Below, piece after piece: positions 34,570-43,880 of a DNA stretch of 64,000 nt. Each line of letters starts with the position of its first letter. Position 1 is the stretch's first letter. Origin of the DNA: Closterium sp. NIES-65 (taxonomy: Eukaryota > Streptophyta > Zygnematophyceae > Desmidiales > Closteriaceae). The stretch is taken from the NCBI GenBank assembly GCA_948144175.1, contig CANXME010001987.1, positions 429,001 to 493,000 on the forward strand. Direction: 5' to 3'. The translations under genes were made by a program, and so were the position numbers. The notes under the pieces are model-generated. The model made no database searches. It was given only the letters and a program-made list of their open reading frames with translations, and had not been told where the DNA came from.

Positions 34570-36579
34570 CGTACACGTCAGCTCCTGCAGCGGCAGCCCG
34601 TTTCATGGTGATGGCGTTGACGTGTACCGTTGAAGGCTCGGACGACTGCCAGCGAGGTAGCCCAACCCAGTTACCGCTACTTCGCACAGTGCAGCTACCC
34701 GTCGTTCAGTCAATTCGCGGGTTATACCGTCGGAGCCAATCACGTCCCAGTAAAATGTCGTGTCGTCGCGAGCATTTCCTGTCTAAATCCGAAACTTTCC
34801 CCGCAGCGGACTTTGACTCTCTCCACCTTTTCCCGTATGGCTAGTGGCGTGCCGTCGACTAAGCGCGCATCTATATCAGGTAAACAACGGCTAGTGGTCA
34901 GTTGCAATCTGCGTGCGGTTGCGGTATTAACTAAACTGTGACTTGCTCCTCCGTCGATAAAAATCTTCACTGCTGCTCCGTGTATTTTCCCGTGGATCAG
35001 TACTGGGCAATCCGTCGCTGTACCCTCCTTATTCGTCCGAGCCCGATTGATAGCATGAATCGGTACTGTGACTCGGTGAGGGTCGGTGGGGTTGGGCGAG
35101 TGTGCAGTCTTGTCAGTAGTTGGCCCGATTCCTACTGACTGCTGGCGTTTCCCTACCTCGGAGACTCCCTCCCTTACTCTGCTTCGCGGCGCCTCAGCTC
35201 CTATGGGCATTCACTCTTGCGATGGCCCGGCCTATTGCAAGCAAAGCAGCGCCCCTTAAACGGCGCGGCAGCTGCATTCGTCGCAACGGCATGTACGGTG
35301 GCGTGCTCGATCGGTCCCCGAGGGCGACTTCCGTAGTAGGACCTCGGTCTCGAACGGCGTAAGATGTAGATTTTCTCGGCGAGCGCGAGAATCTCGTTGA
35401 AGTTCGAGAGCCCGCGTAGCATGATCTCGTGCGACATGTCTGGCTTTAGCCCTCCGACGTAACGGTCCACCCGCTCCGCTTCGTGCATGTAGCCGACCTG
35501 CTCGCATAATGCAAGAAAACCACTCGTATAGTCTTGAACCAGCCCGAGCTGCCGCCAAGTACGCAGTTCTTGACGCGCCGAAATAGAAGCCGCGATTGGC
35601 TCAAAGCGCGCCCGAAGCCCTGGGCTGTACTGGGCGGTCTCGCACGTGCTGTACTGGGCAGTCTTGCAAAATGAACTCCAGGTAACAGCTGGGCCCATGG
35701 GCCCTTCCTCTTGCGACAGTGGCTCGTAGGCGCGTGGCGACGTCACGATGACTCGCCACCAGTCCATGGCGGGGCCCCTCAGTTGCGAAACAGCATATCG
35801 GATCTTCGCTGCGTCCGACTCGACGTAATTCGCGTTGAAGAAGACGTTCATTGTGAAGACCCACAATTGAACCGTCGGACCTCCACGCTGGCTCGGGTCG
35901 AAGCAGGGCGGACGTTGCGGCTTGAGTGGCATTGGTGCCATAATGGCCTATTCGCCACTTGTCGCCGCGAACTCCACGTAACGCCGAGCTTCACGAGGCT
36001 CCCGCGGGCTTGGTGCGACCCTATTTCCTCCCATGCCAGGCATCGGCTGGGCGGCGCCAGCACTGGCTGCGCCTGAGCGCTGTCCCATGCTGTCGTGTTG
36101 TGTTGGTGCGCCGGACGAAATGACGATCGGCTCGTCTGATTGTGCAGATGCATTTGTCGGTGCGTGTGGTGGCGCTGGAGTGTTACCGTGGATTGCTGAC
36201 GCGCGGAGTCACGTTCCGCCGTGAGCGTCGCAATTTCGAGCGCCGATTCTTCCACTTGGCGCACCAGACGGTCAAGCTGCTCCTGCGTCAATGTTGCGAG
36301 CATGAATTCAGCCATGGCGGGGGTGTCGGGCGAGCTCAGCGAGAGCCTTTGTCGTGGCCGTGCGTGTGCTTACGAGAGAGCACTACAAGCGGCGGTGCTG
36401 TGTCGCTGAGAGACGCCCATCCCCCCCAAAAAATTGAGATAGTGAGGAAGCGAAGGTGTGGTTGCGGTCCGAGAAGAGATCGTAGGCTCTGAATACCAAG
36501 TGTTACGAGTGCAATTGAGTGAGCGAGAATTGCACTATCGAAGCAAGAGTACCATGAGCGAAGGCATGAGCGAAGAATA

Positions 36580-37490
36580 TACCGTAATCCCCCGTATATA
36601 GAACCTCCCCCAGTTGTAGACCCCCGGCCTATAATGGGGACCCGGGTACTCAATTCGAGTACATCTGAGTTATACCCCCTAAATGGCTCCTAACATGATA
36701 AGACCCTCCACATACCAGAGAAGTGCGGATTTTACAAAAAAAAATGCAATTGAAAATGTTAAAGCTCGCGGCCCAAATTGCGGGCCGCGCTGGGCAACCT
36801 TAGTAAGGTTGATTGATTGTTGTTTTGCAGGTGCTGGTTTTGTGAATTGAGGTTACGGGTTGTACGAAAGAAGTTGATTGGCTAGTCAATTTGAAACACT
36901 GAGCTGGTTGGCTAGCAAAATTGAAACAGTGTTTGCAGAGGGGGTTGGGTGGGAAACTTTGTGCAATATGGGACTCATGCAACCAAACGCGAAGTGGCCC
37001 CTGGGGTCTACTGAGTCAGCGAAATGTGTTTGAGATTGGCGAGAAGTTGGGCGAAACCAAAGCCCTCAACCCACCCAACACCTCGAGTAGCCAACCCTGC
37101 TCCCTCACCTCCCAACATGCAACTTTAGTAAAGTTGTACAATTTGGGCCGCGAGCTTAAACGAATTTCGAATTTCAAATGAGTCTAGACTTTCGAAGGCT
37201 TCACTTGTTGCGCGTCCAGTCAGGATGAGCTGGCACGTGGGCAAAGTGACATGCCAAATCTCTGTGCACAGTCAGGGAAACGCCCTCGCGCGATTTTAAT
37301 TCAGGACGCTGTAAAAGTTCAATTCAATTGAACATACGAGACTGAAATGTACAACATCGTGCATTCTTATAAATGTCAATGTGAACAGACCCGGGTCTTC
37401 TAAAAATTATACCATTTAATTATACCCCCCAGCCTTTTTAGGGGTGATTATCATAATTCCCTAGGGTCTTATACACGGGGGATTACGGTA
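36580..37490. mobile_element. TA-flanked MITE (Tc1/mariner-like) inside the gypsy LTR
   Basis: The inverted ends begin TACCGTAATCCCCCGT on both sides (36580 onward, and the complement ending at 37490) and agree for about 20 bp with a few changes. TA dinucleotides flank both ends (36578-36579, 37491-37492), the duplication typical of the Tc1/mariner superfamily. No transposase is present. A second MITE (36763-37156) sits within it. Confidence 0.75.
36763..37156. mobile_element. 394-bp MITE with TTAA target
   Basis: A perfect terminal inverted repeat of about 19 bp (AAGCTCGCGGCCCAAATTG). TTAA precedes the left end; the right side reads TAAA, consistent with a slightly eroded TTAA duplication. 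The ends and interior match the reverse complement of the larger copy at 42125-43181. TTAA targets are typical of piggyBac, but the ends do not begin with CCC, so I leave the superfamily open. Confidence 0.75.
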
Positions 37491-37904
37491 TAGCGAAACT
37501 GTAGTGGTATTGGTAATGAACTGTGGTTGTCGTGCGACGGGCCTGGGACTGAGGCTTGGGGAATTGTCGAAGCGGAGGCCCGGAGCGCGGGTTACCCGCC
37601 GAGCCGTGAGGTCGGGGTGCGACGTACAAAGGTGGCGGGAGGATTTGTCGATGCGATGGTTGCAAGTTGTAACGGTGCTGACTGTGGTGCTACAGTGGTG
37701 TACGCGCTGAGTGGGGACGCGAAGTAAGGAAAAGGAATTTTCCTTACACATTGGGACGATGTGAACCAGCTTAATAATTGATTATTTGCTTTTAATTTGC
37801 TCCAACTGCACTAAACCAACAGCCTGCTGCCTTGACACCTTGCCACATCATCTGAGCTGCCAGCCTGGCAGGCTTGAAACAGCCGCATCAGATCTGCCAC
37901 CCTG

Positions 37905-38618
37905 TCAGCCCGGAGCTGAGTCAGCAGCGAGGGGGGGAGTGCTGGAGGGGAAGGAGCGGCAGGGCGTGGTGATTGGTTCGTTGGTTTGCGTGGACGGGCG
38001 GAGAGAGCGCGAGAGGGCGTGCGGGGAGTAGGGGTAGTACAGGTGGCAAGGGTGCGAGGGGAAGGGGGGGGGAGGGGGACAGATGGAGAGGGGGCGAGGG
38101 GGTGTGGGTCGGGGGGGCGTGGGGGAATGGGAAGAAGTGGCATCATCTTGGGGAGGGGTGGTGAGGTGGTTGGGATCAGCTGAAGCGTTGGCAGTTGCTT
38201 CGGGAGTGGGCGTGGTAGTGAGGTGAGGGGTAGCAGTGTCTTCTGCACACGGATACTGGTCCTGTTGACTAGGTTGACTGGGTTGACTTGACTGACTGGA
38301 TTGATGTGACGCAGTGGGTTGACTCAGTTGACTTGATGCAGGCTGGAACTGACTCAATTGGCTTGACTGCCAAGGTTGGGACTGGAGAATGCTCGGGCTG
38401 CTCATGCCTCCTATTGGCGAATTCTTCACAGCCACATTCGCTGCAGTCACGCTCCCTGCTGTGCTACAGCCACTCGCACCAGTGCTGCTGTAGTCAACGC
38501 CATTCCACGGCAGTCCATGGCAGTCAACGCCAGTCCACGGCAGGAACGAGACTCGTTGCGCTTCTGTGTTGATCAAAGGGAGATCGTCACTGGGAGCTGC
38601 AGGACTGTACAAGGGGCA

Positions 38619-38651
<33 letters not shown>

Positions 38652-40700
38652 CTGTGCTGCTGGCCGAAATGCTGCTGTTTGTACTGCTGTTCTGCTTCTT
38701 GATTCCGAACCAGCTGTGCTGCTGCTAATACCCACACTACTGCTGCTGGTAGTCCCGAAAGCATGTACCTCTGTCCTCAGTTCAGCATTCAACAAGTTTC
38801 TCCTCCGCCCCACCGTGTCAAACCAAGGATGCGAAAGAATCTCACCAGACCTGATCCTCCTCCCAGGTTCCTTCTCCAGCATCCCCCGAACCAGATCCTT
38901 AGCCTCGGCAGAAACCCCGCTCCACAGCTCCGGCGAGACCAGATCTGGCGCCGCCCGGCACGCAGCAGCAAACACGGCGTTGTGGTTTGGGCCATGGAAG
39001 GGAAGCTTCCCGGAAAGGCAGGTGTAGAGGATAATCCCGAGGCTCCACACATCCACCTGGTGGTCATACAGGTGACCTTTCACGACCTCAGGGGCCAAGT
39101 AAAAAGGGCTCCCTACCAAGCCTGTCAGGTGCTCCCCAGGCGCCAATCGCCTTGCCAGGCCAAAGTCGGCGATGCAGAGGTGGAGGTTCGGAAAGCTGCT
39201 CGCGTCCCCTGAGAAAGGCCGAGCCAGCAGGATGTTCTCGGGCTTTAAGTCCCGATGCACCACCCCCACGGAGTGCATCCACGCCAGCGTGGCAGCCAGC
39301 TTTCCCACGACAGCGGCCGCCAGCTGTTCGGGCATGCCCGCTGACTCAGCGTACCGGTCAACGAGGTCAAACAGGTCTCCTCCGCTGCAGTGGTCCATGA
39401 CCAGGTGCACCCCCCAGTTGTCCTCGTAGACTGAATGTAGACGCACCAGGCCCTCCCAGGGGGACCTCTCTGTGCTGGTGCTGTTGACTGGGTTGACTGG
39501 GTTGACTGCTTCCTCCTCGTCCCCTTCTCTTGCTCTCTCCTCTTCCTCCTCTTCCGCCATCTGCTGCAGCAGCAGCGGCGTCAATGCCTCGGCGCGCAGC
39601 TCCTCCATCTCCCGCGAGCCCTGAGAGCACAGCACAGCACAGCACGAGGCAAGGAGGATGCAAGGAGGAGCATCCGAACTTAGTTTCAAGACGTGATTTG
39701 GGTTGGGACGCGTAAGCGTTGGGAATATCTGTCAGAAACGGCAGCGCCTCGGCGCGCAGCTCCTCAATCGCCCGCGAGCCCTGAGAAAACAGAGCAGCAC
39801 GAGGGAACGAGGAGCAGGCAGGAACAGGGATCAAAGTCGTAAGAAGCAGGACGAGACGACAACATCAGGGTGAATGATCATAGCAGGGAGCGTGAGAATG
39901 GATAGCACGACACAAGGAGAGGCAAGGAGGAGCAAACGGGAATCGACAGCGTCAGAGAGCAAGCACGAGGGAGAGATCAAAGTCATAGGATCAGGGCGCA
40001 AGGACAACATCAAGGGTGAATGATGGCAGGGAGGGTGAGAATGATACAGGGAACACATGGGAGAATACAAGGGAGACTGATAGCCGGGGAGACTGATAGT
40101 TAGCCGTACCTGAAGCAGCTCCTTGCTGATTGTCTTGCAAGCGAACGTCGCCCCGCTGCCCCGCTCCTGGCACACGCGCACCACGCCGAAATGCCCGCGC
40201 CCCAGCTCCTCCCCGACCTCAAACCGAGCCTCCAGCCTCGGCCCGAAGCTGCCGACGAGCCACGGATCCCTCCAGCTCGGCGGGTAGTGATACGGTTGGA
40301 TCTGCTGGCTCGGCGGCGCGCCGCGGGTGCAACTCGAGCTTCGGTAGTACCGCTGCCGCGTTTGCGCCGCGAGGTGGCATCGCTCCTCCAACTGGTCGAG
40401 AAGCATGCTGACGTGGCAACGGGTGGTCGCGGCGCGCGGGAAATCGAACACTGGCCGACTTAAACTCCCAAAACTACGACTCGAACATGGATCACTGCTA
40501 CTAGCGGCGAGGACTTGGGAGGACATGGTGTCGCTGGTACAGGCCACTGCCATGACGTCACTGGTTTGGGCAGATTCTCTCATACTGCTACTATGCCGCC
40601 GCGGTGCGGTTCTGAAATCGACTTCGAGAGGAAAGTCGACTCCGATTCGTTGCGAACGACTGGCGAGGATTTCGGAGCCCATTGCTGTCGCAAATTGCAT
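37905..40700 (-). CDS. CAMK-group Ser/Thr protein kinase, PEPKR2-like
   Basis: Two exons (40700-40110 and 39620-37905) joined by a GT-AG intron in phase 0 give 768 residues. Residues 1-159 are a Ser/Thr-rich leader. The kinase domain runs from about 160 to 467, with the glycine loop GRGHFG (167-172), the ATP-binding Lys in ACKTI (189), the catalytic loop HRDLKPEN (from 319), DFG (349-351) and APE (373-375). All key catalytic residues are present, so activity is expected. The segment LTGLVGSPFYLAPEVV and the overall pattern match plant PEPKR2 and related calcium-independent CDPK-like kinases. An acidic insert (EEEEEERAREGDEEE, about 218-247) lies between the beta-3 Lys and beta-4. The last 300 residues are Ser/Gln/Pro/Thr-rich, with a poly-Ala run and no EF hands. 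It is probably a cytosolic or nuclear signalling kinase; substrates are unknown. Confidence 0.88.
39738..39784 (-). repeat. Copy of the kinase exon 2 edge within the kinase intron
   Basis: The sequence around the exon 2 acceptor (39590-39626) is repeated here with its AG splice site and flanking CTGAGA. It encodes a variant of GSREMEELRAEAL in the same frame. It is the same kind of exon-edge duplication seen throughout NOP14. Confidence 0.75.
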
Positions 40701-41804
40701 GTGTTTTTTCGCCTTTCGTTTACGGGTGACTTCTGAAACGCGCGTGTCAGAAATTGAAGCTTGCTATAGCTGCATAGAGCGCGTGTGACTTCCTATGATA
40801 CCCGCACCGCACGTCGGCCGAAGCTGCAATCCGAGTGTCACGGTTCCGGCAGGTAAAGCATTATATTTACTTCAAAAAGCGCAAGCCTTGTGGGAGGAGG
40901 CAAAGCGACCCCGGAAAACGAGCGGATGAGAAACGATCGGACCGGGGAGAAAGCATGGCCGACATCTGATACCAGCGCGAGGAAGAAATGGTCTGAAATA
41001 ACGCCGCTGCGTTACACACTGGGGGCCTGATGACGTAGTCTGAGTCGGCTCGAAATACACCTGGACTAGGGGGGAGGGGCGGAGGCACAGCTGACGACCG
41101 CTACCAGTGCTGGAGTCACTTCTGAAATCTACACAAGGAGGAATGGGTCCGAAGCGACGCCTCGACGTTACACTGTGGGGGCCGAGCTGACTCCACGTTA
41201 CAGACTAGAGGATGGCCTATTGCTGAGAGAAGACGACTGTCGGCAGGTTGTTTGTGGAAAAAAGCCGTACATTGGAAGAGAATGAGGCGTGGAGGAAGAG
41301 AGTCGACTGGGTTCGTGTGTGCAAGGGGATTCGGTCGGACGAATTAGTGGTTTTTTTGGCTGTGGCAGGCGTGCTGCCAATGAAGTGTTGCAATTTGTAC
41401 TGTAACGAGAAACGCAGCTGGAGCACACGAAAAAGTCAGACCGCAGTGGTTTCTGATGTGCGAGGGAGGGCCGATGAATGGACGAGAACGAGAGAGATTG
41501 GGGCTGGTTTGGTTGGGATAGGATGGGTTGGGTTAGGATGAGATGCGATGGGAAGAGATACGGTGGATATTGGATGCAAAGGATTTGCAGGGAATGGTCG
41601 TTGGGGGGAAGGTCGTCGAGGGGAAGGTAGTCGGGGAATGGTCGCCGGGGGAAATTGCGAAATCGAGGCTGCGCGGGAGGGAGCAGCTGGTGCTTTGTCT
41701 CGGGTTTTGCGGGGTGGTGGGTTGGGTTCGGAAGGGAAGGTAGGGAAGGGGGAAGAGGGGGATGAACTGCTTTCCCATCCCACACTCGCTGATTGGCGCT
41801 GTCA
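40701..41804. other. Region upstream of the kinase gene
   Basis: I see no supported gene. It should contain the kinase promoter. Two imperfect copies of a segment ending in GTTACAC(A/T)(C/G)TGGGGGCC lie at about 40975-41028 and 41140-41182. The open frames here are short, overlap on both strands and lack recognisable domains. Confidence 0.5.
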
Positions 41805-42010
41805 ACAACTGGGCGAGATCGCGCGCATCGGCGGAAATCGCGCTTCTCTCAGTTAAATCGACCTAAATTGCTCCGATCTCAGAAGTGTGCACTTTTCTTA
41901 AATGGATGGACCGCCTTTCCCCCCGCCCCCCCAACACGATTTTCCGCCCTTCCCTCCGAGATCCTGGCACCCGCTGAAATTTTATGGAATCACAAACAGT
42001 CATGAATACA
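41805..42010 (+). repeat. Left arm of a long imperfect inverted repeat
   Basis: About 200 bp resembling the reverse complement of 43672-43880; shared blocks include GGACCGCCTTTCCCCC, CAACACGATTTTCC and CAAACAGTCATGAATACAT. With the right arm it encloses a 1.7-kb core that carries a TTAA MITE. It may be the terminal repeat of a larger MULE-like element, but I could not fix its outer ends or a target duplication. Confidence 0.6.
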
Positions 42011-42124
42011 TGCTCGCCACATCATGCCAAATCATCCATGTAGTTGTGGCATGCCAGATTAGCGTTCGCAATAATTTCGGCAGTTGCTCCTCAATCTCAA
42101 GAGGCTCCTATGCATGTTGATTAA

Positions 42125-43181
42125 AGCTCACGGCCCAAATTGTACAATTTTACTAAAGTTGCATGTTGGGAGGTGAGGGAGCAGGGTGGGAAAGTCGAGG
42201 TGTTGGGTGGGTTGTGGGCTTTGGTTTCGCCCAGCTTCTCGCCAATCTCAAAGGCATTTCGCTGACTCAGCAAACCACAAGGGCCACTTCACGTTTGGTT
42301 GCATGAGTCCCATATTGCACAAATACCCGGGAAGAGATCATATTGGGGCTGAACAGTGCCAGGGGGTGATCGAAGTAGGGCCAGAAAATCTCGACCGTAG
42401 AATTTCAACCCGGAGCTGACCAAACGACTTGACGATCGAGCCGAACCATGAGTCAAAGAAAATTGCTAAAACAAACCAAATTTTGTGTGCGTATTATTTA
42501 TTGAGGGTTCTGGTCGCCGTCTACAACAGCGCGCGCGTCGCCTTATTCTAGAATTGAATTTGGCGTATCGAATCGCGATTACATAACAACATAATATATA
42601 TTGGGGGTGATACATATCACCTACTCGATCGGAAACCACAAGAAAAATATATTACCCATTCGGAAACGGATGCGACTCGGGAAGGATCAACCCTAAATAG
42701 CAGGAAGGTCCCCTTTGTTAAGGTTGAGCCATCCCAAAATTCCATCGAGGTTTTATTTGCTGCCCTAGAGTTTCCGGTAGAGTCGGTTCACTAAACGACA
42801 CGCGAGCGAAAATGCGAGCCGGTACATGTTACTAGTAACAGAATTACGTCCAATAAATGAAGACCCTATGTTAATCCTTCCTCGCGAAGCGGTTTGGAAA
42901 CTTCCGGGCCTCTCGGCTCCTGGTTTATTACCCATCTGGCAGTGTTCGGCCCCTGTATAATCTTTTCCCCAAATACTATCCTTGCCAGTTTCCCACCCAA
43001 CCCGCTCCGCAAACACTGTTTCAATTTTGCTAGCCAATCAGCTCAAAGTTTCAAACTGACTAGCAATCAGCTTCCTTCGTACAACTCGTAACCTCAATTC
43101 GCAAAACCAGTACCTGCAAAACAACTGTCGATCAACCTTACTAAGGTTGCCCTGCGCGGCCCGCAATTTGGGCCGCGAGCT
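42125..43181. mobile_element. 1,057-bp MITE with TTAA target, interrupted by another element
   Basis: TTAA flanks both ends (42121-42124 and 43182-43185). The terminal repeat is AGCTC(A/G)CGGCCCAAATTG. Its outer parts (42125-42320 and 42977-43181) match the reverse complement of the MITE at 36763-37156. The difference in length is mostly the element inserted at 42327-42970. No coding region is recognisable. Confidence 0.78.
42327..42970. mobile_element. 644-bp inverted-repeat element nested in the TTAA MITE
   Basis: The left end (CCGGGAAGAGATCATATTGG onward) and the reverse complement of the right end (GGGGAAAAGATTATACAGGG onward) agree imperfectly over nearly 40 bp, including GAACA(G/C)TGCCAG. 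AAATAC flanks both sides (42321-42326 and 42971-42976), a target duplication of 6 bp, possibly 7-8 with one mismatch, so hAT-like or MULE-like origin is possible. It has no coding region. Confidence 0.68.
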
Positions 43182-43221
43182 TTAATGGCATGGGCTTTTT
43201 TTGATAAGCCCATGCCATTAA
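43182..43221. repeat. Perfect 16-bp hairpin
   Basis: Arms TTAATGGCATGGGCTT (43182-43197) and their complement (43206-43221) flank an 8-nt loop, directly beside the TTAA at the right end of the MITE. The following 43222-43670 is AT-rich with no gene that I can support. Confidence 0.8.
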
Positions 43222-43671
43222 TGTAGATAGGGGTGCAAGAAAATATATGAGAAATAACGTATATTCTTCTATATTTCTATATTTTCTATATTTATAGTCT
43301 ATTTTATGTTTTCAAACCATAAAATATCTAGAGTCGAGTTTCATTAATTTACATTTGGAATCAATTTAGGGCAAATCAAAATCAACCCGTTTTGAATTTG
43401 GTAGACATTTTGTTAGGTTTCACTAATTGATATTATTAACGTGTATTTTCAATTAATATAGAACATATGTTACTGCAGTGGCATATAATCAATCAATTCC
43501 ATATTACTGCTAAAAACTTTACGGAAATTCATATTTCATTTAGTTGTTATGCTCAAAATATTACTAGTTTCTGGATGTATCAGATTTTGGCGCGGGAAGA
43601 AAATCACAAGTATTCTGTCCAATCAGATATCGCTGGCATGTTGAAAATCGTAGCGTTACGAAAAAGAATGT

Positions 43672-43880
43672 ATTCATGACTGTTTGCGATTCCACAGAAT
43701 ATCAGCGGGTGCCCAGATTTCGGAGGGGAAGGGCGGGAAAATCGTGTTGGGGGACCAGGGGGAAAGGCGGTCCGTTCAATAAAGTAAAGAGCACACGTGG
43801 CAAAGTCGGAGCAATTCAGCTCAATATATTTAAGAAAAATGCGTTTTCTACCAATGCGCGCGTTTCTGCCCAACAACTGG
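43672..43880 (-). repeat. Right arm of a long imperfect inverted repeat
   Basis: Pairs with 41805-42010 in inverted orientation, with small insertions and many substitutions, so the pair is old. Confidence 0.6.

Larger units (their letters stand above)
34570..37748 (-). mobile_element. Ty3/gypsy fossil, LTR-gag-protease half
   Basis: A minus-strand gypsy fragment. An LTR of about 330 bp (excluding an inserted MITE) spans 36501-37748, and a primer-binding site reading TTGGTATTCAGAGCC on the minus strand adjoins it at about 36486-36500. Gag follows at about 36315-35200, with a retrotransposon-gag region and a CCHC zinc knuckle (CFACNRPGHRKSEC) near 35230-35200. An aspartic-protease-like region (IDGGASHSLV) lies near 34920-34950. 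It stops at 34570 against a copia LTR. It is broken, with a few interruptions, and lacks RT to integrase, which are found at 5551-8022 on the other strand. Confidence 0.82.
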
